Source of the DNA: Halomicrobium urmianum
GTDB lineage: Archaea; Halobacteriota; Halobacteria; Halobacteriales; Haloarculaceae
Direction of reading: 5' to 3'
DNA: 64,000 nt
Assembly (NCBI RefSeq): GCF_020217425.1
Contig: NZ_CP084090.1
Coordinates: 2,046,001-2,110,000, forward strand
In this document: positions 53,235-61,056 of the stretch, piece after piece
How positions within the stretch are numbered: position 1 is the first letter of the stretch
Layout: each line of letters opens with the position of its first letter
Notes under the pieces: generated by a model
Seen by the model: the letters and a program-made list of their open reading frames with translations, nothing else
Told to the model about the DNA's origin: nothing
Databases searched by the model: none
Position numbers and translations under genes: made by a program

Positions 53235-54092
53235 ATGGTAGAACACACCGCAGACGCGTCGACGGCAGAACCGCAACCGGCCGCCAGAGAGGTGCCGTCC
53301 GAGGAGGTGCGGAGCGCTCTCCACGCCGACGCCATCGAAGTCGGGTATCCGACCACTGACGAACCGGTTGTGGATGTCGGCCGGGTCGACCTGCCCGAGG
53401 GGGAGATCACCGCGCTCGTCGGGCCGAACGGCAGCGGCAAGAGCACGCTGCTGCGGACGCTGTCCGGGCAACTCGCTCCCGACTCGGGCGCCGTTGTTCT
53501 GGACGGTAGCGACGTGCAGTCGTACGGTAGCAAGGAGCTCGCCCGGAAGCTCGGCCTGCTCTCCCAGGAGAACGAGTCCCCCGGGAGCATCACCGTGGAA
53601 GAGCTCATCTATCACGGCCGGTATCCCCACCGCGGCGTCTTCGAGGGGCGAACGGAGGCCGACCACGCGGCCGTGGACCGGGCAATCGGTCTCGCCGGCA
53701 TCGATCACCTCCGAGAGACCGCGGTCGGCAACCTCAGCGGCGGGCAGAAGCAACTGGTCTGGATCGCGATGGTCCTCGCACAGGACACCGACGTGCTCCT
53801 GCTCGACGAGCCGACCACGTTCCTCGATCTCCGCCATCAGCTCCGCGTCATGGACGTGATCCAGACGCTCAACGAACAGCGCGACGTCACCGTCGGCGTG
53901 GTCCTCCACGACATCTCGCAGGCCGCCCGCTTCGCCGACTACGTGATTGCGCTCAAGGACGGCGACGTGTACGACTGGGGCCCACCGACGGACGTCTTGA
54001 CCGAGCGGCTCCTCGCGGACGTCTTCTCCGTCGAGGCCGCCGTGTCCTACGACCCCGAAATCCGCATCACGCCGAAACGCGCCCTGGACTGA
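53235..54092 (+). CDS. ABC transporter ATP-binding protein (FepC/BtuD type)
   Basis: A 285-residue ATPase. Walker A LVGPNGSGKSTLLRTLSGQLAPDSG, Q-loop LLSQE, signature NLSGGQKQLVWIAMVLAQ, Walker B VLLLDEPTTFLDLRHQ and H-loop VVLHDISQAARF are all present. Start ATG 53235 is preferred; longer frames to 53187 or 53028 read through the palindrome and promoter. Partner of the permease and binding protein on the other strand; together they make one importer. An N-terminal acidic extension of ~30 residues precedes the ATPase fold. Confidence 0.94.
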   Translation: MVEHTADASTAEPQPAAREVPSEEVRSALHADAIEVGYPTTDEPVVDVGRVDLPEGEITALVGPNGSGKSTLLRTLSGQLAPDSGAVVLDGSDVQSYGSKELARKLGLLSQENESPGSITVEELIYHGRYPHRGVFEGRTEADHAAVDRAIGLAGIDHLRETAVGNLSGGQKQLVWIAMVLAQDTDVLLLDEPTTFLDLRHQLRVMDVIQTLNEQRDVTVGVVLHDISQAARFADYVIALKDGDVYDWGPPTDVLTERLLADVFSVEAAVSYDPEIRITPKRALD

Positions 54093-54212
54093 CGGTCCGT
54101 CGTTCGGTCGCGGAACCGGGCTTCCTCTCGGGGCTGGCGGCGTTCGTCCCCTCGCGACCGCGCCCCGTCCGACTCGACGGGGATTTACCTGCGGCGCGCG
54201 CCCCTCCGTACG

Positions 54213-54974
54213 ATGGTAGACACGTGTGACGCTGAGGCGACCGACGAGGCGAACGAGTACGACGTCGTCGTCGTCGGCGGCGGCGTCGCGGGGCTGACCG
54301 CGGGCGCGTTCACCGCGCGCGCCGACCTGACGACGCTGGTGATCGACGCCAGCGGTTCCATCCTCCGGCGCAACGCCCACCTGGAGAACTTCCCCGGCTT
54401 CCCCGCCGGTGTCAACGCCCGCCAGTTGCTCGACCTGCTCGCCGAGCAGGCCGAGACCGCCGGCTGCGAGCGCTGCGAGGCCGCGGTGACGACCGTCGAG
54501 ACGGGAGACGACGGCTTCGCGGTCGAGACGGAGGGCGGCGACCGCTACGCGGCCGACTACGTCATCGCCGCGACGAAGAACGAGACGGGCTACCTCGACG
54601 ACGTCGACGGCGTCGGCCTGATCGACCGCGGGAAGACCTTCGTCGACGTCGACGAGCGGGGCCGAACGGGCGTCGACGGCCTCTACGCGGCCGGGCGTAT
54701 GGCCGAGAAGCCCCATCAGGCCGCCGTCGCCGCCGGTCACGGAGCGGAGGTCGCGGTGACGCTGCTGGAAGACACCGACGAACCGTTCTACCACGACTGG
54801 GTCGCCCCGGACGGCTACTTCACCGACCGCGGGCGCGACCTCCCGCCGGGCTGCGAGGAGATCGACGCCGAGGAGCGCCAGCGCCGCGAGGCGGACTCGC
54901 TGGAGACGATGCGCGAGCGGTTCGGCGAGCCCCACCCGGACGAGCAGGAGACCCACCCCAGTCTGGAGGAGTAG
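54213..54974 (+). CDS. FAD-dependent oxidoreductase (thioredoxin reductase-like)
   Basis: A 253-residue flavoprotein with the FAD-binding EYDVVVVGGGVAGLTAGAFTARADLTTLVID, and the second FAD contact GVDGLYAAGRMAEKPHQAAVAAGHGAEVA. The redox-active CxxC of thioredoxin reductase is absent, and the protein lacks most of the NADPH domain. It is therefore a related reductase of unknown substrate. A C-terminal acidic extension follows. Monocistronic. Confidence 0.85.
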   Translation: MVDTCDAEATDEANEYDVVVVGGGVAGLTAGAFTARADLTTLVIDASGSILRRNAHLENFPGFPAGVNARQLLDLLAEQAETAGCERCEAAVTTVETGDDGFAVETEGGDRYAADYVIAATKNETGYLDDVDGVGLIDRGKTFVDVDERGRTGVDGLYAAGRMAEKPHQAAVAAGHGAEVAVTLLEDTDEPFYHDWVAPDGYFTDRGRDLPPGCEEIDAEERQRREADSLETMRERFGEPHPDEQETHPSLEE

Positions 54975-55014
54975 CGCCGCCGTCGGTCGGCGCGGTCGCC
55001 CGCGTCGGCCGCCG

Positions 55015-55818
55015 CTATTCGGCGAGCGCGGCCGGCTCGACCGGCGTCGCGTCCGCCCACGCCTCGCGGAAGCGGGCCTCGAACTCGGCGGCGGCGTCTC
55101 CGTCCCGGACGACCACGCCGCCGACGCGCTCGCCGGCGCTGAACGGCGCGGGCACGTCGACGTACACCTCGCGGTCGTCGAGCACCTCATAGGTCAGGTG
55201 GATCGGGGCCGCCGTGCGGACCGCGAAGTCCGCGGTGCTCTCCAGGGCCGCCGCCAGCCGATCGGTCGGCCCCCGCTCGACGAGGGCCGGCGTCGTCAGT
55301 AGCTTCACCTCGAGATTCGCGCCGACGCGCTCCAGGTAGGCGTCGACCTCGGCCTCGTAGTCGGCCGCGGCCGCCGCGTCGTAGGGCGCGGCGACGACGG
55401 ACAGGATCGACTCCGCCGCCCGTTCCAACTGCTCGCCCATGGCCCGCGCGGCCGCCTCGTCGCCGAGGTCCATCGACCAGTACTGGCTCTCCGTCGGCAC
55501 CAGCGGCGCCAGTTCCTCGCCGACGGAGGCGGCGACGTCCTCGTAGCGGTCCAGCCTGTCCCGCAGTTCCCTGCGGCGCTCCGTCAGCAGTCGGTTGGTC
55601 GCGGCGTCGGGGTCGGCCGCGACGTAGCGGGTGGGATCGCCGTCGCGAACGGTGACGAGGTCCCGGCCCGACAGCCCGTTCAGGACGTCGTAGATCCGGC
55701 CCATCGGGACGTCGCCGGCCTCGGCCACCTCGCGCGCCGTCGCCGGACCGAGCGACAGCAGCGTCCGGTAGGCGCGCGCCTCGTAGCTCGAGAGCCCCAG
55801 ATCCGTCAGATCGCTCAT
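55015..55818 (-). CDS. TrmB-family transcriptional regulator
   Basis: A 267-residue regulator: N-terminal winged helix SDLTDLGLSSYEARAYRTLLSLGPATAREVAEAGDVPMGRIYDVLNGLSGRDLVTV, coiled coil TNRLLTERRRELRDRLDRYEDVAA, then a TrmB-type effector domain. TrmB proteins sense sugars and control central carbon or transport genes; some haloarchaeal members sense other signals. The ATG at 55818 starts at the domain edge. Divergent from the SMR transporter gene, a possible target. Confidence 0.9.
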   Translation of the reverse strand: MSDLTDLGLSSYEARAYRTLLSLGPATAREVAEAGDVPMGRIYDVLNGLSGRDLVTVRDGDPTRYVAADPDAATNRLLTERRRELRDRLDRYEDVAASVGEELAPLVPTESQYWSMDLGDEAAARAMGEQLERAAESILSVVAAPYDAAAAADYEAEVDAYLERVGANLEVKLLTTPALVERGPTDRLAAALESTADFAVRTAAPIHLTYEVLDDREVYVDVPAPFSAGERVGGVVVRDGDAAAEFEARFREAWADATPVEPAALAE

Positions 55819-55926
55819 CGGTCGGTGCAGCGTCCGGCACGGACAAAAGCGCTCTCGTCGAGAAACTGATCCCAAGGTGGGGCGCGTTTGGAACCGGTTT
55901 TGCCGCGCCCGCGGCAGCCGTCCCCC

Positions 55927-56265
55927 ATGCGACCGTACCTGCTGCTGGCGCTGGCGATCGCGTCGGAACTGACGGGCACCACCGCGCTGAAGTACGCCGA
56001 CGGCTTCTCGAACCCGCTGCCGAGCGTCGTGGTGGTCGTGACCTACCTGACCGCGTTCTACCTGCTGAGCGCGACCCTCCAGGAGCTCCCGGTCGGACTC
56101 GTGTACGCCACCTGGGCGGCCGCGGGCATCGTCGGCGCCGCGGCGATCGGCGTGGTGGCGTTCGACGAGTCCGTCGACGCGGCCGGACTGGTCGGTATTG
56201 CCCTGATCGTCGCCGGCGTCGCCGTGCTGAACCTCTTCTCGGAGACGTACGCGCCGGCGCACTGA
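55927..56265 (+). CDS. SMR-family small multidrug resistance transporter
   Basis: A 112-residue protein with four helices. The conserved Glu is in AIASELTGTTALKYADG and the family segments LPVGLVYATWAAAGIVGAAAIGVVAFDESVDAAGLVGIALIVAGVAVLNL are present. It exports cationic compounds (quaternary ammonium, guanidinium) as an antiparallel dimer. Standalone, divergent from trmB-like gene. Confidence 0.92.
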   Translation: MRPYLLLALAIASELTGTTALKYADGFSNPLPSVVVVVTYLTAFYLLSATLQELPVGLVYATWAAAGIVGAAAIGVVAFDESVDAAGLVGIALIVAGVAVLNLFSETYAPAH

Positions 56266-56310
56266 CGGGCGATCCGTCGACTGGTGACCGGCGACGCACG
56301 CCGGACCCCC

Positions 56311-56616
56311 TCAGTACTCCGGCGGCACGTAGAGGTTCAGCGTCTCTAGGGGCTCGTCGCCGGCGACGATCTCGTGGGCCTCGCCGGCCTCGATCCGGAG
56401 GAGGTCGCCGGACGCGAGGTCGACCGCCTCGCCGTCGACGGTCGCCGTCCCGGTTCCCGAGGCGACGAACAGCCACTGGTCGCTCTCGCGGTGGCGGTTG
56501 TCCGGTCCCCCTGTGGACTGCCCCGCCGAGAGCGTCATCGCGGCCGCCTGCGCGTCGTCGCTCGTCAGGAGGACGTCGAACCACCGGTCCGCGTCGTCGA
56601 GGCTGGCGCGCTCCAT
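56311..56616 (-). CDS. Cupin-domain protein
   Basis: A 101-residue single cupin barrel. Cupin motif 1 is around NRHRESDQWLFVASGTGTATVDGE and motif 2 LRIEAGEAHEIVAGDEPLETLNLYVPPEY. The metal-binding His/Glu set (H-x-E, E, H) is mostly present. Substrate unknown. Start ATG 56616 chosen over 56715. Confidence 0.88.
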   Translation of the reverse strand: MERASLDDADRWFDVLLTSDDAQAAAMTLSAGQSTGGPDNRHRESDQWLFVASGTGTATVDGEAVDLASGDLLRIEAGEAHEIVAGDEPLETLNLYVPPEY

Positions 56617-56660
56617 ACCGGCCGTTACGTCGCCCGGGACAAATCGCTTGGCCGTTCCGA

Positions 56661-57086
56661 TCAGTCCTCTGCTTCCGTCTCCGGTTCCCGACACCGCTTG
56701 GCCCGTCGACGCCACCGCTGCTGCAGACGCCGCTCGCTAACGTGGACCTGTCCGTCAGCCAGGTCGTCGCGGACCGCCCGCTCCGCCTCGGACACGTCTG
56801 CGAGGAACCCCTGGCGGACGTCGTCGACCACCTCGTAGGTCCACATGTCGTCGACGAACCCCTGCGGGATGACCTCGTCGCGCAGGACCGCGGCGTGGGC
56901 CTCGTGGCCCGACTCCGCGAGGAGTTCGCGGGCCCGCTCGAAGTGATCCACCGCGTGGCCGACGCTGTGGTGACAGGCCAGCAGGTACCCGTAGCCCCGG
57001 TTGGCGTGCTCGACGCCCAGCCGGAGCCGGTGGAGGGCCTCGCGTTCCGCGTCCGACAGCTCGGGCAGGTCGACGCTTCGAGACAT
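56661..57086 (-). CDS. Conserved helical hypothetical protein
   Basis: A 141-residue soluble, helical protein (LSDAEREALHRLRLGVEHANRGYGYLLACHHSVGHAVDHFERARELLAESGHEAHAAVLRDEVIPQGFVDDMWTYEVVDDVRQGFL). It has several His and one Cys that could bind metal, but no family was recognised with confidence. Coding quality is good. The C-terminal tail is basic (QQRWRRRAKRCREPE), unlike the rest. Confidence 0.75.
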   Translation of the reverse strand: MSRSVDLPELSDAEREALHRLRLGVEHANRGYGYLLACHHSVGHAVDHFERARELLAESGHEAHAAVLRDEVIPQGFVDDMWTYEVVDDVRQGFLADVSEAERAVRDDLADGQVHVSERRLQQRWRRRAKRCREPETEAED

Positions 57087-57288
57087 GTGTTACCGTAGGT
57101 CCCGGAAGCTCGAAACCGTTCCGCTCGCGACTGTCCCCAGCAGAAACACGAACGCGAGTGGGTGGCGACCGGAAAGCGACGGATCCGAACCGCGCGGGCC
57201 GTGAGACGCGCTCCGTCCGCTCCGGCACGTATCGACGCCCGTACGATCCGGGGCCGCTACGAGATCCTATCCGGCCCCGCTACCGATG

Positions 57289-57367
57289 CTATAGTAGAAG
57301 TTGAAACTGTTCACACATCGGGGCCCCGGGTTCCCCGCGAGTGTGTCAGCGCGTTCGATTTCTACGG
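57289..57367 (-). mobile_element. MITE-like palindromic element, copy 3 (degraded)
   Basis: Left end CTATAGTAGAAGTTGAAACTGTTCACACATC is clear (read in two parts: CTATAGTAGAAGTTGAAAC, then TGTTCACACATC); the opposite end (TTCGATTTCTACGGCAG) has lost its terminal ATAG. The central hairpin is CGGGG-loop-CCCCG. It is inverted relative to copy 2. It lies in the region upstream of the HTH membrane gene, where a long open frame from 57162 runs through it. Confidence 0.65.
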
Positions 57368-57467
57368 CAGTCTGGCCGGGGTCGCCTGGAGCGAACCGCA
57401 ATTGGTTCACCCTCTCCGTCCGAAAGCACAGTATGAGCAGACGGCACGGACGACCGGGGTGGTTCCC

Positions 57468-58067
57468 GTGACTCGCCGTCGCATCGACGCAGTCGTCGCG
57501 ATCATCGTCACGGCCGTGCTACTGGGCGGCGGAGCGCTCAGCTGGCAGGCCTATCAGCGCCAGCGCGCTCTGGACCAGGCCGGAGGCTCTATGATGGGCG
57601 GATCGATGGGAACGATGCACGGGCCGAACCCCCTCTGGTTTGCCTTCGGGACGCTTCTCGTCGTGGCCGTCGTCGCCGGGGGGTATCTGCTCGTTCGCGA
57701 CGAGGTTTCGGCTGCGGACGGGAGCGCCCAGTCGATGCCTGACGGGGCCAGTACGGAACCCGCCGGTGCGACCGAGTCGCCGGAGGGGGCGTCGCGACCG
57801 GACGAGTCGATCGATCCCGAGGCGCAACCGCGGGACCGCGTGCTCGATCTGCTCCCGGACGACGAACGCCGCGTCCTCGAACCGGTCTGTACCTCCCCCG
57901 GGATCACGCAGATCGAACTGCGGGACCGATCCGGGTTCTCGAAGAGCAAAGTGAGCCAGACCGTGAGCGGTCTCGAAGAGCGCGGGCTGTTGTACCGGGA
58001 GCGACAGGGGCGGACCTACCGGATCTATCCGAGCGACGACCTCCAGCGCCGGACAGCAGAGCAGTAG
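57468..58067 (+). CDS. Membrane-anchored winged-helix regulator
   Basis: A 199-residue protein from the GTG at 57468. Two N-terminal membrane helices (VVAIIVTAVLLGGGALSW; LWFAFGTLLVVAVVAGGYLLV) flank a Met/Gly-rich loop, then an acidic linker and a C-terminal winged helix (DRVLDLLPDDERRVLEPVCTSPGITQIELRDRSGFSKSKVSQTVSGLEERGLLYRERQGRTYRI). It is probably a membrane-tethered MarR/DUF7343-like regulator. Longer starts (to 57162) read through MITE copy 3 and lack coding bias, but cannot be excluded. Confidence 0.8.
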   Translation: MTRRRIDAVVAIIVTAVLLGGGALSWQAYQRQRALDQAGGSMMGGSMGTMHGPNPLWFAFGTLLVVAVVAGGYLLVRDEVSAADGSAQSMPDGASTEPAGATESPEGASRPDESIDPEAQPRDRVLDLLPDDERRVLEPVCTSPGITQIELRDRSGFSKSKVSQTVSGLEERGLLYRERQGRTYRIYPSDDLQRRTAEQ

Positions 58068-58193
58068 CGAACCACCCCGTCTCTCGCAGCCGTCCGAATT
58101 CGGCGGGCACGAACGATCTCAGTTCTCACGAACGATCAGAACGCTCTATGCGCGTTCTCGAACGATCTCCTGGGCGAGTTCGCGCCCTCGGCG

Positions 58194-58278
58194 GTGAATC
58201 GCCTCGGGGTCAAGTGGTTCGAGAGACCTATGGTCTCTCGTCATCCCGGAAGACGAAGTCTTCCGGCGACCCCGAGGC
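58194..58278. repeat. Hairpin interrupted by tandem-hairpin module (filled site)
   Basis: The flanking hairpin (CGCCTCGGGGTCAAG at 58200-58214 and CCCCGAGGC at 58270-58278) is the same as the uninterrupted one at 12856-12885, with one mismatch in the shared upstream part. The 55-nt insert (58215-58269) begins TGGTTCGAGAGACC and ends CTTCCGGCGA, and is a tandem-hairpin module (GAGAGACC-TAT-GGTCTCTC, then CCGGAAGAC-GAA-GTCTTCCGG). Confidence 0.7.
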
Positions 58279-58299
58279 TTCCTGCTTCGATGACGCGAC

Positions 58300-58401
58300 T
58301 TGCAGACACGGACTCAGGTCCTCCGCGAGCGCTACGCCCGCGGAGAGCTTTCCGACGACGAATTCGAACGGCGGCGCAGACAGCTCGAACGCAACGGCTG
58401 A
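58300..58401 (+). pseudogene. SHOCT-domain remnant
   Basis: A frame on the plus strand reads VLRERYARGELSDDEFERRRRQLERNG and then stops (TGA 58399-58401). This is the core of a SHOCT motif (short C-terminal oligomerisation domain), but no start or upstream domain is present; the sequence just upstream is the interrupted hairpin. Probably the surviving 3' end of a gene destroyed by these repeats. Confidence 0.6.
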
Positions 58402-58466
58402 CCGGACCGGACGTGGACTCCCGACCAGGCGACGGATGGGTCGCTCTCCGCTGTGGGCTCCGGTGA

Positions 58467-58943
58467 TCAGTGTCGGCCGCGACGACCCATTCCGCGCCGA
58501 CGGCACCCGTGCCGATCAGGTGGAGCGTGCCCAGTCGGCTCCGGCGACTGTCGGGCCACGTTCGTCGCGTCGGAATCGACGGTTTCGTCCGCCGGCCCGG
58601 CTTCGACGCCGATTCGATCCTCAACGTCGGCGACCGAACCGGTACCCAGCAGGGTCTCCAGCCGCCGCTCGAACTCCGCCTCGTCGATCTCTCCGACCGC
58701 GTACTGGCGCTTGAGCGTTTCCAGCGCAGCGTCCTCGTCCGTCGAACCGGCCTCGATGCCCCCGGAACGGCCGTCTGCGTCCCGTTCGGACAGGAGCCAC
58801 GCCGCACCGACACCGACGAGCGACGCCGGGAGGAGCCAGCTCCAGTGGATCATCGATCCTGCAGCGACGAGACCGACGCCGACGGCCACCAGGCCGGCGA
58901 TCCAGGCCCGTCCCATCGGCAGCTCCAATATTGATAGGTTCAC
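58467..58943 (-). CDS. SHOCT-domain membrane protein
   Basis: A 158-residue protein: two membrane helices (AWIAGLVAVGVGLVAAGSMI; SWLLPASLVGVGAAWLL), then the SHOCT motif (ALETLKRQYAVGEIDEAEFERRLETLLGTG) and a tail. The last ~20 residues become basic (DRHGCRRRGMGRRGRH), quite unlike haloarchaeal proteins, suggesting the original stop was lost by a frameshift. An ATG at 58916 (MGRAWIAG) is an alternative start. It is near a SHOCT remnant on the opposite strand. Confidence 0.7.
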   Translation of the reverse strand: MNLSILELPMGRAWIAGLVAVGVGLVAAGSMIHWSWLLPASLVGVGAAWLLSERDADGRSGGIEAGSTDEDAALETLKRQYAVGEIDEAEFERRLETLLGTGSVADVEDRIGVEAGPADETVDSDATNVARQSPEPTGHAPPDRHGCRRRGMGRRGRH

Positions 58944-59156
58944 ACACTACTATTGGCAACTCTCGATCAAAAACCCTTGGACAGTGGAATCGAAACGCCT
59001 TTTCGAACTCTCATAAGAGACTAATCCGACTTGTGGCTACCTTCAGAAATGCAATTTGGAGACAATACTGTTGGGTAGAATGTGACCGAAATCGTCCGCT
59101 TCAGCGCCGTTCCCCACAGCCGACCTCAGTGGCCACTGATCTATCCGGGAGTGATG

Positions 59157-59619
59157 TCACCCACCGGAGCCGTACTGCTTGACTTCCTCACCCTCTCGTA
59201 TCGACTACTTCGGGGCTTCTCACGCCCGGTTCCTCGTCGCCGATCTCCTTGAGAATCGCGCAGAAGCGCCACTCGTCCCCGTCGTCGTACAGATAGCAGA
59301 TCCGGTCGCGCCCGTCGAGACCCAGCTGCTCGACGGCATCGCTGACCGTCGTCTCACCGGCATCGCACGTATCTCTCCCGGCTCCCAGTATCGACCCGCT
59401 CTGTGAACCGTCGAACTCCTGGGGGCACTGGTACTTGCCGTCGCTGTTCCAGTAGTCTTCCCCGATGCCGACGAACCAGAGGTGTCCCCGGTCGAGCCCC
59501 ACCGCGGCGTTGATCGTCGTCTGGAACTCCTCGAGCGTGCGGTTCGAGCCGACGACGACGTCTCACCACAGCGGCGTCGGATCCGGATCGAACTTGACGC
59601 GGAAGCGGTCGGCTGTCAT
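59157..59619 (-). pseudogene. pRiA4b ORF-3-like protein, broken
   Basis: From the ATG at 59619 the frame reads MTADRFRVKFDPDPTPLW, then TGA at codon 19, then DVVVGSNRTLEEFQTTINAAVGLDRGHLWFVG and on through DRICYLYDDGDEWRFCAILKEIGD, the pRiA4b ORF-3-like fold. A +1 shift near 59188 ends the protein early (DTRG*); the original frame would continue EEVKQYGSGG to 59157. Two lesions make it a pseudogene. An internal start (about 59502) leaves a 104-residue fragment that could still be made. Function of the family is unknown. Confidence 0.75.
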
Positions 59620-59722
59620 CCCCGTTTCGTTCCTTCTCCACCGACGATAGTGAGCGTTCGGCTCCCGACCGAGGCAGCACGATTCGACGTTGTCAAACGG
59701 TACGAGCGACTATCAGTCGCAA

Positions 59723-61003
59723 ATGGATATTCGGTTTCTGGGCGGTGCGGGAGAAGTCGGCCGGAGCGCGATCCTGGTCAACGATCGCCTCCTGCTCGAC
59801 TACGGAATGAAATCGGGAAACCCGCCGCAGTTCCCGGGTGACGCCGATCCCGACGCGGTCGTGGTGAGTCACGGCCACCTCGACCACGTCGGTGCGGTCC
59901 CGTCGTTGCTCAGCGGCGACGCCCGCCCGTCAATTCACTGGACGCCCCCGACGTACGAACTGACGCTGACGCTCGCGCGGGACACGCTGAAGTTACACGG
60001 CGTCTCCGCGAGCGGAGCGAGGGGAGGCTCGAAGCGTCGAAGACGCTTCGGCGGCACCATGCGGTGTCCCTTCACCGAAACGGACGTCCAGCGCGTGACG
60101 CAGGTCTCGAAGACACACGGCTATCGCGAGACGTTCGAGGCCGCGGGCCACGAGGTGACGTTTTTCGACGCGGGCCACATCCCCGGCTCGGCGCACGTCC
60201 TCGTCGACGACGGGGAAACGCGACTATTCTACACCGGAGACTTCCATACAGCAGACCAACAGCTGGTGTCCAAGACTACCGCTCGCCCCGATGCAGACGC
60301 GGTGATCTGCGAGAGTACGTACTCGGACGTCGAACACGACGACCGTTCCGCGGTAGAGGAGCAGTTCGTCGAAAGCGTCGAGCGGACGCTCTGGGAGGGC
60401 GGCACCGTCGTGATCACCGCGTTCGCCATCGGCCGGACGCAGGAGATGATGCTCATCTGTGAGGAATACGACATTCCCTGTTACGTCGATGGGATGGGGA
60501 AGCAGGTAACAGAGATGCTCCAGCAGTATCCCGAGTTCGTTCGCGACGCAGATGCGTTTCGACGAGCGAAATCCCACGCACGGTTCGTCACCGGCCGCGA
60601 CGGCCAGCGCAGGCGCATCGCCGAACAGAACACGGCGGTTATAACGACGAGCGGGATGCTCTCCGGCGGCCCGGCGATGACGTACATCCCGGCGGTCCGC
60701 GCGAACCCGACCAACAAGATCGCGCTCACGGGCTACCAGGTGGAGGGCACGCCCGGGCGCCGTCTGCTCGACACCGGCCGCGCCGAGATAGACGGCCGCG
60801 TGATGCCCGTCAGCGCGGGGGTCGAGTGGTACGACTTCTCCGCGCACGCCGACCGCGACGGCCTGCTCGACCTGCTCTCGGAGTACGGGGACAGCCGGGT
60901 CCTGGTCAACCACGGCGACCGCTGTGCGGCCTTCGCCGGTGAGCTCGCCGACGAGGGCTACGAGGCGTCGGCGCCCGAACCGGGCGACGAGGTCGTCGTC
61001 TGA
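59723..61003 (+). CDS. Beta-CASP metallo-beta-lactamase ribonuclease with in-frame hairpin insertion
   Basis: A 426-residue protein. MBL motifs VVSHGHLDHVG, AGHIPGSAHVLVDDG and FYTGDFH are present, then the beta-CASP region with TAFAIGRTQEMM, TTSGMLSGGPAM and SAHADRDGLLDLL. It is likely an RNA-processing exo/endonuclease of the archaeal aRNase J/CPSF group. A basic stretch (VSASGARGGSKRRRRFGG, residues about 93-110) is encoded by two adjacent DNA hairpins at 60004-60017 and 60030-60050 and is unlike the rest of the protein. The ATG at 59723 fits the fold. Confidence 0.9.
   Translation: MDIRFLGGAGEVGRSAILVNDRLLLDYGMKSGNPPQFPGDADPDAVVVSHGHLDHVGAVPSLLSGDARPSIHWTPPTYELTLTLARDTLKLHGVSASGARGGSKRRRRFGGTMRCPFTETDVQRVTQVSKTHGYRETFEAAGHEVTFFDAGHIPGSAHVLVDDGETRLFYTGDFHTADQQLVSKTTARPDADAVICESTYSDVEHDDRSAVEEQFVESVERTLWEGGTVVITAFAIGRTQEMMLICEEYDIPCYVDGMGKQVTEMLQQYPEFVRDADAFRRAKSHARFVTGRDGQRRRIAEQNTAVITTSGMLSGGPAMTYIPAVRANPTNKIALTGYQVEGTPGRRLLDTGRAEIDGRVMPVSAGVEWYDFSAHADRDGLLDLLSEYGDSRVLVNHGDRCAAFAGELADEGYEASAPEPGDEVVV
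60004..60050. repeat. Two tandem hairpins inside the beta-CASP gene
   Basis: CTCCGC-GA-GCGGAG (60004-60017) and CGAAGCGTC-GAA-GACGCTTCG (60030-60050). The pair lies within the coding frame and keeps it open. Shape resembles the tandem-hairpin modules at 970, 1202 and 58215, but the stem sequences differ. Confidence 0.65.
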
Positions 61004-61056
61004 CAGTTCCGGACGATGCCGAACCCCTCTTTGCGGTCGCACCCCTGAACGGAGAC

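Noticed and set aside
57162-57467. N-terminal extension of the membrane winged-helix regulator through MITE copy 3
   Set aside because: The extension has no domain, reads through repeat DNA, and a GTG at 57468 sits right before the first membrane helix.
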